Shown piece by piece: positions 17,634 to 27,221 of a stretch of 64,000 nt of DNA (position 1 is the stretch's first letter; every line of letters begins with the position of its first letter). The notes beneath the pieces were generated by a model. That model was not told the origin of the DNA. It was given only the letters and a program-made list of their open reading frames with translations, and did no database searches. The position numbers were made by a program, and so were the translations under genes. Origin of the DNA: Prosthecobacter sp. (lineage in GTDB: Bacteria; Verrucomicrobiota; Verrucomicrobiia; Verrucomicrobiales; Verrucomicrobiaceae); contig JAFMIR010000010.1 of NCBI GenBank assembly GCA_017853885.1, positions 1 through 64,000 on the forward strand, read 5' to 3'.

Positions 17634-18320
17634 TTATTCTTGGGACTCGGAGAGCTTGGCGGCCTCACGCTTCAAGATGCGTCCTACGCGATGCTTGGCG
17701 AGGTAAACTTGCGCTGCATTGACACCAAGCTCCTTTTTGACTCGCTCGGGACTCCAGCCTTTAAGCACATAACAAGAGAAAATCTGAAATTGGCGGGGCG
17801 AGACGAGGGCCTTCACACGACGAAGGGCGATGTCCATGATTTTGTCCTGCCATTCTCTTTCCCATAGCTTTTCGAGTGCGACGCCGTTGGGATCCGCGCA
17901 ACGATCGATCGGGGCGGTGCGCCGGTCCTCGGTTTCTTCGCCCGCATATAGATTGGCCTCGCGGTCCTGCTGCTTTTTGCGGCGGCGGAACTGGTCAAGA
18001 ATCCTCCAGCGAGCTTGGTTCAACAAAAAGGATTTGAAGGAACCCAAGCTGGTATCGAACTTTTTCTTTTGGAGGTTTTTGGCGACGCCAATGAAAGTCT
18101 CTTGAACCACATCGCCTGCTTCGTCATCGCTCAGTCCTGCCTTGCGTGCGACATGGAAGACGAAATTGGAATAGGTGCGGTAAAATTCATCCCAAGAGGC
18201 CCAGTCATCCCAGTTGTCGAGCTTTTCGATGAGTGTTTTTCGTGTGGGCGGAGAGCCGCTCTCCCTCAATTGTTTGAGGATCTGCTCTTCGTTGGGGATT
18301 TTGGGATCTTCGTCAGCCAT
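17634..18320 (-). CDS. RNA polymerase sigma factor, ECF-like sigma-70 family
   Basis: 228 residues from the ATG at MADEDPKIPNEEQ. Sigma-2 covers about residues 45-120: WDEFYRTYSNFVFHVARKAG, then the core-binding/-10 part GDVVQETFIGVAKNLQ and LLNQARWRILDQFRRRKK. A charged linker (120-160) leads to sigma-4 (about 165-220) with FQIFSCYVLKGWSPERVKKELGVNAAQVYLAKHRVGRIL as the helix-turn-helix region. No anti-sigma gene is adjacent. It follows the secretin gene by 78 bases on the same strand, so it may be co-transcribed with the secretin cluster. Confidence 0.87.
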   Translation of the reverse strand: MADEDPKIPNEEQILKQLRESGSPPTRKTLIEKLDNWDDWASWDEFYRTYSNFVFHVARKAGLSDDEAGDVVQETFIGVAKNLQKKKFDTSLGSFKSFLLNQARWRILDQFRRRKKQQDREANLYAGEETEDRRTAPIDRCADPNGVALEKLWEREWQDKIMDIALRRVKALVSPRQFQIFSCYVLKGWSPERVKKELGVNAAQVYLAKHRVGRILKREAAKLSESQE

Positions 18321-18398
18321 GAGTGGCCGGGCAGCGGCGGTGTGCGATGGTAGATCGGGAATGGCGGGTGGCAATCTGCCCCTTCGGGCATTTCAGGT

Positions 18399-21044
18399 TT
18401 ATTCCTGACGGTTAAATAACCCCTGAAACCACTTCTTCCTCGGTGCCGGAGTTGGCTGGGAGGGTGTAGGAGCGGCGGTGGCCGGAGTAGGAGCTTTGGG
18501 TGTAGGATGGATGTTCTGCGGGAACTTTTGCGAAGCATCCGAACCGACTCCACTGCGCAGGTCTTCCCGAATCGAAGCCTGACGTATCGCAGTCTCATCT
18601 GTGACCACATGAGGCTGGATGAAAATGACCAGTTCTTTGCGTTCGGTGTTGTCAGTGTCATTTCGGAAGAGCTTTCCTAGACCTGGTATTCGGCCTAGGA
18701 ACGGCAGACCTGTGGTTTGTTTGGTTTTAGTTTCGGAAATGAGGCCACCCAGAACAATGGTATTGCGATCAGGGACGTTTACCGATGTGACAAGCTGTTC
18801 TGTTCCAATGACAGGGACCAGATTTGGCGCAATGGTTCGCTCATTCACGATGGTATCGTTGATCTGCGAAATGGTGAGGTTCACTTCGCCATCGGGATTG
18901 ATCAGCGGGACGACTTCCAGCTTAAGCACCACATCGAGGTAATCGGTGGTGGATTGCACGGTGCCATTGTTGTTCACATTGTTTCCGAGCACCGACGTGG
19001 TCGTTTGAGGGTAGGGTACTTTTTGGCCGGAGGTGATGGTGGCCTTGCGGTTGTTCAAGGCGAAGACACTGGGACGGGAAAGAACTTTAAAATTACGCCG
19101 CGTCTCCAACGCAGTGACAAAGACCTCCAGACTGTCGCCTATCGCTCCGTAGAGGCCGAGTCCCGTAGCTGGCCCAAACGCATTGGTGATGGAATTGTTG
19201 CGGAGATCTGCCACGGCGCGTCCTGCGGCGGTGCTGGCAAGAGCATCCGTGCGGGAGGTAACGCTGCTCACAGATAAATTGGTGCCTGCATCGCCTGCTT
19301 TGGAGAGTCCTGACAGGTAGTCGATGCCAGTGCTAAGCCCATCCGTAAGAGTCAGCTGGCCGATGACCGTGGCCAGATAGACCTGCGAGGGCTTTTGATC
19401 GAGGCGATCGAGTAAAAGGGTGGCTTTATCAATGCTTTCCTTCGGCCCGATGACGATGATGGCGTTGGACATCGGGTCGGCGATAACACGGGTTTTGCCC
19501 ACGAGCACAGAAACGGGCGCGTTGTCCACCGTGGGACCGGTGATCACATCCGCCCGTGAACCAGTGGAAGTGGTGGTGGATGAAGCGGTGTCAGATGCGG
19601 TTGCCGCCGAGCTAGTGCTGCCGACCTGACCGCCGCGGGTATTCTGAGTATTTCGTCCGCCGAGGAGCTGGCTGTTATTGCTGGCGAGCGCCTGTTGGCG
19701 TTGCTGCTGGATGGTGCCGCCCCCGGGCAGTTGGACGGTGCCAGCCGACGGGTCTTGAAGCAGATCGGTGAGAGCACTGAGAACATCGAGAGCTGCCGCG
19801 TACTTCAATTTACGCTCATACGGCGTTTCCACCTGAACTGGCTTGTCGAACTCCGCAATCAAGCTGGCGACGTAGGTGTAATCAGCGGGCGAGGCGACCA
19901 CGAGGATTTGGTTGAGGCGCGTGTCCGCGACCACTTGGGCACTCGGTTGTGGCGTTTGCGCATTGGCCTGCTGCTGCGCCCCGTTGATGGTTAGGGTCGG
20001 TGTGGGACGATTGCTTGAGTTATTGGTGTCACCGCCACGATCCCCTCCACGGCCGTCGCTCATGGCGGTGCCACGAATCGTGTTCACGCCCTTGGATTCT
20101 TTTTCTTGTGCTTGAGCCGTGAGCGTTGCTTGGATGATTTGGGCGATGGTGGCCGCATCGCCAAATTTCACGGGAATGAACTTGGTAACAAGTGAAGAGC
20201 CCGTGTCCGCAAGATCGATGCTTTCACGAATGGAGATGAGTTGTTTCACCACGGTCGCGCTTTCCGTGATGAGCAATCCAGGTGGTGTAGTAACCGCAGT
20301 GATGCGGCCATAGGCCCCAAGGCCGACATGGCCGCTGAACATGGTCGCCGCGTCCTCAGGCGGCAGATTGTCCAGCTTCATGAAGTAAGTGATGATCGAC
20401 TCACTGTCGGGGATGTCCTTTGCGTTCGTGTAGAACCGCACGCCGTGGGAGAATTGGACCGCGTTGGCGCTCTGGTTGCGTGCAGGGAGAATTTTGGCGC
20501 TGGTGCCACCACGCTCCGAGATGATGGCATAGCCATTGGCCAGCAATGAGGCTTCGATGAGCTTGACCGCCTCTGGTTTTGGCACAGGCTTGGGAGTGAC
20601 CAGACTGATGGTGGCGCCTTCAAAAATATTGGTATCCTTGATCAGAGTAAAACCGGTGAGCTTTTCATAGATGGCGAGGATGTCGGAGACGGGATTGTTG
20701 ACGAATTGCATCATCACGGTGTCATCCGTGATCTGGAAAGACTCGCCATCGCTGGTTGTCGCATCGCCCCCCAGGCCACCGAAACCGCCGCGTTTTCCAA
20801 ATCCACCTCGTCCAAAGCCAGGTGCCGCCGGGCCAAAACCTGCACCCGCGGGAGGTGGAATGGGCACAGCACTGTTGGGCGGAGGGGCACTTGTGTCTGC
20901 AGGTGGCACTGTTGGTGCCGTCGGCGCTGCTGCAGGCTGCAAGGGAGCTGCAGGGGCTATCGAAGGACCTTTGGAAGCGTCTTGAGCGAAAAGTAGGCCT
21001 GAACGAAATAAAAGAATAAGAGGAAGGAGAGACGAGCGGAACAT
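18399..21044 (-). CDS. gspD: GspD-type secretin (type II/IV pilus-like secretion outer-membrane channel)
   Basis: 881 residues starting at MFRSSLLPLILLF (signal peptide ending near ALFAQ-like LLFAQ). A Pro/Ala-rich and Gly/Phe/Arg-rich segment (about 25-95, GFGRGGFGKRGGFGG) is followed by the N0 domain (MQFVNNPVSDILAIYEKLTG), several N-domains (EDAATMFSGHVGLGAYG; TRLNQILVVASPADYTYVASLI; SNAIIVIGPKESIDKATLL) and the secretin core with VPDRNTIVLGGLISE and GLPFLGRIPGLGKLFRND. The C-terminal tail is Pro/Thr-rich. It forms the outer-membrane pore of a secretion or pilus machine. The gene upstream encodes a GspC/PilP-like protein. No ATPase, GspF or pseudopilin genes are in the window. Confidence 0.92.
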   Translation of the reverse strand: MFRSSLLPLILLFRSGLLFAQDASKGPSIAPAAPLQPAAAPTAPTVPPADTSAPPPNSAVPIPPPAGAGFGPAAPGFGRGGFGKRGGFGGLGGDATTSDGESFQITDDTVMMQFVNNPVSDILAIYEKLTGFTLIKDTNIFEGATISLVTPKPVPKPEAVKLIEASLLANGYAIISERGGTSAKILPARNQSANAVQFSHGVRFYTNAKDIPDSESIITYFMKLDNLPPEDAATMFSGHVGLGAYGRITAVTTPPGLLITESATVVKQLISIRESIDLADTGSSLVTKFIPVKFGDAATIAQIIQATLTAQAQEKESKGVNTIRGTAMSDGRGGDRGGDTNNSSNRPTPTLTINGAQQQANAQTPQPSAQVVADTRLNQILVVASPADYTYVASLIAEFDKPVQVETPYERKLKYAAALDVLSALTDLLQDPSAGTVQLPGGGTIQQQRQQALASNNSQLLGGRNTQNTRGGQVGSTSSAATASDTASSTTTSTGSRADVITGPTVDNAPVSVLVGKTRVIADPMSNAIIVIGPKESIDKATLLLDRLDQKPSQVYLATVIGQLTLTDGLSTGIDYLSGLSKAGDAGTNLSVSSVTSRTDALASTAAGRAVADLRNNSITNAFGPATGLGLYGAIGDSLEVFVTALETRRNFKVLSRPSVFALNNRKATITSGQKVPYPQTTTSVLGNNVNNNGTVQSTTDYLDVVLKLEVVPLINPDGEVNLTISQINDTIVNERTIAPNLVPVIGTEQLVTSVNVPDRNTIVLGGLISETKTKQTTGLPFLGRIPGLGKLFRNDTDNTERKELVIFIQPHVVTDETAIRQASIREDLRSGVGSDASQKFPQNIHPTPKAPTPATAAPTPSQPTPAPRKKWFQGLFNRQE

Positions 21045-21226
21045 GTGAAATGTGAAGAGGCTGGGATGAGGCAGGAACGCGGGAACCAAGATAAGCTGTC
21101 GTCCTTTTGCATCGAGTCGAACAGGCTGTTAGAAGATCAAGAAACTTGACCCGCCTGGCTTGGGGGCTCGGCTCCCATCTAGTACGGGCACACAAAGACG
21201 AGCTCTAGAAGTAGATCCGCGGTAGT

Positions 21227-22021
21227 TCATCGCTTTTTGTCCTCCTTCTCGATCTTGTCGAACATGCTGCGGACGGCGTTGCGGCGGTCTTCTTCAGAGG
21301 CATTGCGGAATTTTTCATTGCCAAACATCTCGCGCATGCCGTTGCGGAACTTTTCCTTGGCGGCTTCCGATAGAGCCTCGTATTTTTTGCGATCCTCATC
21401 GCTCGGGCCGCGCCCGCCGCGGTTGAGTCGATCGCCGCCTCCCGGCGGCGGGGGGGCACGATCTCCGCTTTCGCGATCTTTTTTAGCTTTCTTCATCGCA
21501 TCTGGCGTGAGGGCTGCCGCGTCGTAGCGGATGCTTACCGGTTCGCCGCTAATGCTTACCTTCGCTGAGGCACGTTTAATGTCCGCGGCCTGCGTGGCCT
21601 CGACAAGTGTCCAGCCTTTGAGGTTTGGCTGATCAGTGACCACAAGAGATTCCTTCTTTTCTTTGTCAAAGAGCGTCACTACCGGTTTTCCATCGATATA
21701 AGCCACACCGGTGAGGACAAGTGAGTCAGACACATTGACGATGCGAGTGAAGGGCGAGTTTTGAACGACCCACCCAAGCAGTTTCATGTCAAACGGCTGC
21801 GGCAGATCGGGATCCATGGGGCCGAGCGGTGCCCTCGTGCTGCCGGCGGTGGCTGAGCCCTGGGGCATCGCAAGCGCAGCCTCTTCATCGGCGGTCGGGA
21901 ATAGGTCCGAGGTGCCAACCAATGGGAGTTCTTCTGCGCGGATGACCGTTTGCTGTGCCATGGACAGGCTTGAGCATGCGAACAGCAAAGCAAAAAAGGG
22001 CAGTGAGAGGCGCGACAACAT
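21227..22021 (-). CDS. Exported protein with GspC/PilP-like HR domain (inferred), next to gspD
   Basis: 264 residues from the ATG at MLSRLSLPFFALLFACSS. It has an N-terminal signal (possible lipobox ending LFAC, or cleavage after SMA). A beta-rich region (about residues 95-160: SLVLTGVAYIDGKPVVTLFD, then GWTLVEATQAADIKRA) resembles the homology region of GspC/PilP, which docks on the secretin N0 domain. The C-terminal third is a Gly/Pro spacer and a highly charged helix (EALSEAAKEKFRNGMREMF). Being directly upstream of gspD on the same strand fits a GspC role. The similarity is judged by eye only; a lineage-specific exported protein is the alternative. Confidence 0.55.
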   Translation of the reverse strand: MLSRLSLPFFALLFACSSLSMAQQTVIRAEELPLVGTSDLFPTADEEAALAMPQGSATAGSTRAPLGPMDPDLPQPFDMKLLGWVVQNSPFTRIVNVSDSLVLTGVAYIDGKPVVTLFDKEKKESLVVTDQPNLKGWTLVEATQAADIKRASAKVSISGEPVSIRYDAAALTPDAMKKAKKDRESGDRAPPPPGGGDRLNRGGRGPSDEDRKKYEALSEAAKEKFRNGMREMFGNEKFRNASEEDRRNAVRSMFDKIEKEDKKR

Positions 22022-22137
22022 GAAAGAGGGTGGGCTGAAACGCAGCAAAAACCCACCTTGTTCGTTTTTGTTGTGCAAGATTCAGGGATTGGGCTGAGGA
22101 AACGTCTTCTGGGAAGCTCAGGACGGTTTTCCGCGGA

Positions 22138-22530
22138 TCAGCGGCCCCAAAGATGCAGCCACTGGTTCAACCAGCCACTCAGGGAGGCAATGGCCGCAGC
22201 CACGACCAGCCATTCGATCGCCAGCCTCAAGCGGCGGCCATTGACTTGCTGCCGCTGGGCCAGTGAGAGCTTCTTGCCACGTTGAGGCATTCTAGGAGAT
22301 TCCAATGGAGGTAGTTCATGCAGCGTGGCAAGGCGCTGTTGTTTTTGCAGACGGGGAGCATCCGCAATCAGGCATTCGAGCCGGTGAATCTCACGCCCTA
22401 GTTCGTTGGCACGACGCTGCAGCTTCCGAGGAGTCGCGGAAACCTGTGAATCAGCGGTTTTACCGAGTTCTTGCGCCGTGCGGGGACGACGTGAGCGCAC
22501 TTTGCGGTTACCGTTGGAAAAAAGGGCCAT
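22138..22530 (-). CDS. Small basic protein with C-terminal membrane anchor, unknown
   Basis: 130 residues from the ATG at MALFSNGNRKVRSR. Very Arg/Lys/Gln-rich; a helical middle (PRKLQRRANELGREIHRLEC) may form a coiled coil, and one hydrophobic segment lies at the C-terminus (LAIEWLVVAAAIASLSGWL). It follows the coiled-coil protein by 32 bases on the same strand and precedes the GspC-like gene, so it probably belongs to the same cluster. No family recognised. Confidence 0.6.
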   Translation of the reverse strand: MALFSNGNRKVRSRRPRTAQELGKTADSQVSATPRKLQRRANELGREIHRLECLIADAPRLQKQQRLATLHELPPLESPRMPQRGKKLSLAQRQQVNGRRLRLAIEWLVVAAAIASLSGWLNQWLHLWGR

Positions 22531-22562
22531 GAGCAGGGATGGTGAAGTTTGAGAAAAAGGGA

Positions 22563-23255
22563 TTAGAACATCATTTTGACCAACAGCAGTCCTACCAGCA
22601 TCGCGCCGATGAGAGGAAGTGTGAAGGCAAAGCCGCGGCGCATCCATATCATCATCTCCCTCGTAGGGCTGGAAAGCGTCATCGTTTGATCGGAGATGGA
22701 TTCTTCCGAAGAGCCCATCTGACGGTTCATGACGGAGGTCACCGGTACCACCTCCACTGAGCGTAGGCTCTCCAGACGGCGAGTGCCTTTGGAGTAGTCC
22801 GCTTCAGCATCTTGGATGGCGGCGAGTGCTTGGTCGAGTTCCTCATCGACTTGGCTGCGGTGCCATTTTTCGGGCTGTAGACTTTTGAGAATATCCAGAT
22901 GACGACGGAAGTCGTCTTGGGTGAGGCTAAGTTCCTCCACACGCTTTTGAGTATCGTAGAGCTCACGTTCCACATGGCTCACGGAACGCCCCAGTTTTTC
23001 CAAAAGATCCCGCTTGCCAGCGACGAAGCGTTCTTGCTTCACACGGAGTGTTTCGAGTTGGTGCTTCTGCCGCTCGATTTCCTCCTGCTGCATGCGGAGC
23101 TGAAGCAACTGCTCCTGAGCGGCTTTTACCTTGTGATCGACGTCATCGAGCGAGGCTGACTCCATGAACTCCGGCGCGTCATCAAAATGAAGCAGATCGT
23201 CTGTGGCGTGGCCAGAGACGGCGGAAGCGTAGGTGGGAGACTTGCGAATCGTCAT
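22563..23255 (-). CDS. Coiled-coil, tail-anchored protein of unknown function
   Basis: 230 residues. Residues about 38-150 are a long Gln/Glu/Leu-rich coiled coil (KAAQEQLLQLRMQQEEIERQ onwards), and the C-terminus is a single membrane segment (FAFTLPLIGAMLVGLLLVKMM) preceded by RR, a tail-anchor layout with the bulk in the cytoplasm. First gene of the reverse-strand secretin cluster, with an AT-rich promoter-like region upstream. It could act as a scaffold or ruler for the secretion machinery, which is inference from context. Confidence 0.7.
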   Translation of the reverse strand: MTIRKSPTYASAVSGHATDDLLHFDDAPEFMESASLDDVDHKVKAAQEQLLQLRMQQEEIERQKHQLETLRVKQERFVAGKRDLLEKLGRSVSHVERELYDTQKRVEELSLTQDDFRRHLDILKSLQPEKWHRSQVDEELDQALAAIQDAEADYSKGTRRLESLRSVEVVPVTSVMNRQMGSSEESISDQTMTLSSPTREMMIWMRRGFAFTLPLIGAMLVGLLLVKMMF

Positions 23256-23694
23256 GGTGAGGATTTAACCTATTTGCTACCCTAAATATTATATATATCT
23301 TAAATAATTCAACCTTCCTGTCCAGTTTTTTTGCAAAAATACCGAACAAGGCTCTATCAAGCCCAAGGCGGAACTAAAATTCAGTGGCTGATTGCCTCCC
23401 GGCAGTATTTTTGGGTCGGAGTTCATTTATTATCCGGGGCCTCCCTAAGCTGATTTGATTCGGAGTAATCTAACCTTCGAAAGCAGGGGGGGATCTGGAA
23501 AATGTTGAATCGCAGGCCTGTTCTCAATTCGCAGGCGTGGTTCAGCAACATTTACCAAGGCATGCCGGCATGAAATACGCGGATGTGCTTTCATTTGCTC
23601 TGCGCATGCAAAACCACATGCATTCGAAAAGCTTGAACCACAAAAAAACCTTTGCGAAACCCTCGCGTCTTCGTTGTGCTTCTTCCCTCATTCA
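23256..23694. other. Divergent intergenic region, AT-rich, with possible promoter for the secretin cluster
   Basis: 439 bases between the coiled-coil gene (minus) and the ComEA-like gene (plus). Bases 23281-23345 are strongly AT-rich. On the minus strand TATAAT occurs at 23288-23293 with TTGAAT at 23307-23312; the 13-base spacing is short for a standard promoter, so only the -10 is persuasive. No open frame or RNA structure was recognised in the rest. Confidence 0.4.
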
Positions 23695-24048
23695 ATGAGC
23701 GCAGCCTCATCTAAAAAAATCGAATCACAACAGTGTAGCTTCACGGAAGCCCGCGGGCCAGTGCTGCGGCTTTTGACTATCGGCATGGCTTTGTTAATTC
23801 TAGTCCTGCTGCTCTTTGGGCGTGCACAAGAGCGTCTAATCAACCCCAACAAGGCCACACGGCAACAATTGATGGCCATCCCTGAGCTTGGTCCTGAGAT
23901 CGCTGACCGCATCCTGAAGCTGCGGCCATTCACCGATGCATCCGACCTAGCTAGGCGCGTCAACGGCATCAGCAATGGCAAGTTGGAGCAGATTATGAAA
24001 GTTTTCGATTTGGATGATGATGGCGCTGGGGACTGCTGTGTGCCTTGA
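23695..24048 (+). CDS. ComEA-like helix-hairpin-helix protein with N-terminal membrane anchor
   Basis: 117 residues from MSAASSKKIESQQ. One membrane segment (about residues 26-45, LRLLTIGMALLILVLLLFG) precedes a single double HhH motif: INPNKATRQQLMAIPELGPEIADRIL and FTDASDLARRVNGISNGKLEQI (about 53-105), the pattern of ComEA and related periplasmic DNA-binding proteins. It probably sits on the outer face of the inner membrane and could bind DNA during uptake. It is divergent from the secretin cluster; a competence link is possible but unproven. Confidence 0.8.
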   Translation: MSAASSKKIESQQCSFTEARGPVLRLLTIGMALLILVLLLFGRAQERLINPNKATRQQLMAIPELGPEIADRILKLRPFTDASDLARRVNGISNGKLEQIMKVFDLDDDGAGDCCVP

Positions 24049-24102
24049 TCCGGTGATATTTCCCGATTGGTGGACGCTTTTGGCTGCGTTAAGTGGGACC
24101 GC

Positions 24103-25395
24103 ATGAAACGTACGTTTGCCCTACTCGCCCTTTTTTCCCTTCACGCTGTTGCCAAGACTGACTGGAGTCGATTTCGTGGTCCGAACGGAACCGGCGTGGC
24201 GGACACCACGGGCCTGCCAAGCATCGTGGATGAGGGCACCACATTGTGGAAGACTTCGTTGGGCAAAGGTTGGTCCTCCCCCGTGCTTTTTGGTGACAAA
24301 GTCTTCGTCACTGCCGAGACGGCCGCAAACAAGCGAGCGGTCATCGCGCTTTCGGCGGCCGATGGCAAGGAAGTCTGGCGCTACGAGTCCGAATTCGTCC
24401 CGCACAACATCCACAAGACCTACAACACCTTCGCTAGCAGCACCCCCTTCGTTGATGCCGAGCGTGTTTACATCAACTGGAGCAGCGGCACGGACATCCA
24501 GGCCCTCGCCTTGGATCACACCGGCAAGCTCCTGTGGCACAACAACCATGTCGCCGACTACATCCACGAGCACGGCACCGGTATCTCTCCCATTGTTGAG
24601 GAAGGCATCATGATCGTGCGCAGCGAGTTTGACTGGCAGCGAGATGGCAAAGTCTACACCGAGGATCCCGCGCAGCAGAAGTGGACTTCCTGCATTGTCG
24701 GCCTCGACGCCAAGTCAGGTAAGCAGGTTTGGAAGCTCGACATCCCGAACTGTCTCAACACCTTCTCCACTCCCGTGGTGCATGTGTTGAACAACGGGAA
24801 AAAGGAAATCATCTGCGCCGACACCGGCAGTGGTGTGATGGGCATTGACCTGCTCACCGGGAAGCTGAACTGGCAGCACAATCCCGGTTACAAGCAGCGC
24901 AGCCTCGGCTCCGGCGTGCTCAGCAATGACTTCTACTTCTGCACCTTCGGCACTGGAGGTGGTGTGAAGGAAGTGGCTGCGCTTGATTTGCAGAGCGGCA
25001 AGCCGCAGCCGGTGAATTTCGAAATCCCGAAAGGTTTGCCCTACGTGCCCTCTCCGCTTGTCATCGGCGAATATATGTACCTTTTGGGTGATGGCGGCAT
25101 CCTCCGCTGCGTCGAGCAAAAGACCGGTAAGGTCATCTATGAGGAGCGTCTCGAAGGCAGCAAAGGCAGCGCGAAGTTCTTCAGCAGCCCCGTCGCGGGC
25201 GATGGAAAGATTTTCTGTGCCAGCCAGCAGGGCGATCTCATTGTCGTCAAAGCTGGGCCGAAGTTCGAAAAGCTAGCTGTTAGCCCTCTGGATGGTGCTG
25301 TGAACTCCGTCCCAGCCATTGGCGACAAGCGTCTCTACATCCGCACCGCGAACTCCCTTTATTGTCTCGGTGCCAAAAATCCGCCGGTGCCATGA
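24103..25395 (+). CDS. Exported PQQ-like beta-propeller repeat protein
   Basis: 430 residues from the ATG at MKRTFALLALFSLHAVAK (signal peptide). After the signal comes DWSRFRGPNGTGVADTTG, the standard opening of the outer-membrane/periplasmic PQQ-like propeller family in PVC bacteria. Propeller blades repeat the pattern W-x-x-x-L-G-K-G-W-S-S-P-V and LDAKSGKQVWKLD. No catalytic cysteines or PQQ ligands were identified, so a binding or scaffold role is as likely as a dehydrogenase role. Monocistronic by context. Confidence 0.87.
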   Translation: MKRTFALLALFSLHAVAKTDWSRFRGPNGTGVADTTGLPSIVDEGTTLWKTSLGKGWSSPVLFGDKVFVTAETAANKRAVIALSAADGKEVWRYESEFVPHNIHKTYNTFASSTPFVDAERVYINWSSGTDIQALALDHTGKLLWHNNHVADYIHEHGTGISPIVEEGIMIVRSEFDWQRDGKVYTEDPAQQKWTSCIVGLDAKSGKQVWKLDIPNCLNTFSTPVVHVLNNGKKEIICADTGSGVMGIDLLTGKLNWQHNPGYKQRSLGSGVLSNDFYFCTFGTGGGVKEVAALDLQSGKPQPVNFEIPKGLPYVPSPLVIGEYMYLLGDGGILRCVEQKTGKVIYEERLEGSKGSAKFFSSPVAGDGKIFCASQQGDLIVVKAGPKFEKLAVSPLDGAVNSVPAIGDKRLYIRTANSLYCLGAKNPPVP

Positions 25396-25430
25396 GGAGT
25401 CCCGGGGCTTAAGCTGCCGGGTAGATGGAT

Positions 25431-25462
25431 GACACATCCGCCCTCTGACTGAGGGCGGTGTC
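25431..25462. repeat. Hairpin downstream of the beta-propeller gene
   Basis: CCGCCCTC-TGACT-GAGGGCGG with outer GACA/TGTC pairing around a 3-base bulge, 43 bases past the stop codon. There is no T-run, so it is at best a processing or weak termination structure. Confidence 0.35.
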
Positions 25463-25631
25463 GAGTCCAAAACTCAGGGTGCACCTGTTATGGCTGGATA
25501 CCATGCGCTGATCCAGAGCTGTTTTGGGGTTCGTCGTCAGTCATCAAAGCGCAAAAACGCCCTAATTCTCTAGTTGTGCCGTTCGAATCAATCCATGCTC
25601 AGCTCATGATAGGGCGTGCAGCATATCTGCT

Positions 25632-27074
25632 TCATCCGATCACCTCAGGCCATTCGGTGTGGAAGAACTGGCCTTCGGGTTTGTCCACGCGCTCGTAGGT
25701 ATGGGCACCAAAGAAGTCGCGCTGGGCTTGGAGGAGATTGGCGGGGAGGCGTTCGGCGCGGTAGCTGTCGTAGTAGCCGAGGGAGGCGCTGAAGGCGGGG
25801 GCAGGGATGCCGTTGAGGGTGGCGATGCTCACCACTTCGCGCCAGCTTTGCTGGGTCTTGCTGAGCACGTCTTTGAAGAACGGGTCGAGCATGAGATTCG
25901 CGAGCTGCGGGTTGGTACGGTAGGCGTCGGTGATGCGGTTGAGGAAGCGGGCGCGGATGATGCAACCGCCGCGCCAGATGGCGGCGATGCGGCCGAGGTC
26001 AAGGCCCCAGTTCTTCTTCTCGCCCATGGTTTTGATCAAATCGAGACCCTGGGCGTAGCTGATAATCTTGGAGGCGTAGAGGGCGTCGTGAACCTTCTTC
26101 ACCAGTTCCTTCTTGTCGGTGGTGATGTTGACCTTCGGGCCGGTGAGCTGGGTGCTGGCGGCGACGCGCTGCTTCTTCTGGCTAGAGAGGATGCGGGCCT
26201 CGACGGCGGCGTTGATGGTGCTGATGACGACGGCGTTTTCGGCGGCGTTGAGGAGTGTCCATTGGCCGGTGCCTTTCTGGCCGGCTTTATCGACGATAAG
26301 TTCGACGACGGGCTTGCCGGTTTCGGGGTCTTTTTGTTCCAAAGCCTTGCCGGAGATCTGGATGAGGTAGCTGAGGAGATCGCCTTCGTTCCACTCGTTG
26401 AAGATGGCGGCCATCTCGTCGGTGGTGAAGCCGGCGTGCTTGAAGATGTTGTAGGCTTCGCAGATGAGCTGCATGTCGCCGTATTCGATGCCGTTGTGGA
26501 TCATCTTCACGTAGTGGCCGGCACCGCCGGGGCCGATGTGGATGACGCAGGGCTCGCCATCGACCTTGGCGGCGATGGATTCAAAGATGGGCTTCATGAC
26601 TTCCCAAGTGGAAGCAGGGCCGCCGGGCATGATGGAGGGGCCTTTGCGGGCGCCTTCTTCACCACCAGAAACGCCAGCGCCGATGAAGCGGAGGCCTTTT
26701 TCAGCCATGTAGGCGTCGCGACGCTCGGTGGTCTGGTAAAAACTGTTGCCGCCGTCGATGACGATGTCGCCTTTTTCCAAAAGCGGGATGAGCTGCTCGA
26801 TCACGGCGTCCACAGCGTCGCGGTCGCTGTCCTTTACGGCAGTGGATTTCACCATGATGTGGATTTTGCGCGGGAGAGCGAGGGATTGGACGAATTCCTC
26901 AAGGGTCTTGGTGCCGATGAGAGCCTTGCCAGGGTGCTTGGCGACGAATTCGTCGGTGACGCTGGTGGTGCGGTTATAGACGCTGACTTGGAAGCCGCGG
27001 CTTTCGACGTTGAGAACGAGGTTTTGGCCCATCACGGCGAGGCCGATGAGTCCGAAGTCACTTTTTTTGCTCAT
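25632..27074 (-). CDS. gnd: 6-phosphogluconate dehydrogenase, decarboxylating
   Basis: 480 residues from the ATG at MSKKSDFGLIGLAVMGQ, where the NADP-binding fold begins; a longer frame to 27155 is unsupported. VMVKSTAVKDSD-type region, VIDGGNSFYQTTERR (near 104), GVSGGEEGARKGPSIMPGG (near 129), and the substrate signature HIGPGGAGHYVKMIHNGIEY with its catalytic Lys (near 185) are all present. Long form (about 470-480 residues), typical of the oxidative pentose phosphate pathway, making ribulose 5-phosphate and NADPH. Divergent from ptsI. Confidence 0.97.
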   Translation of the reverse strand: MSKKSDFGLIGLAVMGQNLVLNVESRGFQVSVYNRTTSVTDEFVAKHPGKALIGTKTLEEFVQSLALPRKIHIMVKSTAVKDSDRDAVDAVIEQLIPLLEKGDIVIDGGNSFYQTTERRDAYMAEKGLRFIGAGVSGGEEGARKGPSIMPGGPASTWEVMKPIFESIAAKVDGEPCVIHIGPGGAGHYVKMIHNGIEYGDMQLICEAYNIFKHAGFTTDEMAAIFNEWNEGDLLSYLIQISGKALEQKDPETGKPVVELIVDKAGQKGTGQWTLLNAAENAVVISTINAAVEARILSSQKKQRVAASTQLTGPKVNITTDKKELVKKVHDALYASKIISYAQGLDLIKTMGEKKNWGLDLGRIAAIWRGGCIIRARFLNRITDAYRTNPQLANLMLDPFFKDVLSKTQQSWREVVSIATLNGIPAPAFSASLGYYDSYRAERLPANLLQAQRDFFGAHTYERVDKPEGQFFHTEWPEVIG

Positions 27075-27221
27075 AGTTTTGGGGCGCGGTCCATACCTGC
27101 CCGCCCGGCCTGCGCAAAGAGGATTTTGTTCGGATAAAGAACGAGGAAGGGGCATAGGGTCGGGAATAGACTGAAGTCATCCGTTGCCAAATCCGAAGGG
27201 CTGCATGAAGGATGCCTACGA

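Noticed and set aside
25659..27137. 492-codon plus frame opposite gnd
   Set aside because: Clear shadow of gnd: Gly/Val/Asp-rich translation mirroring the codons of the real gene on the minus strand.
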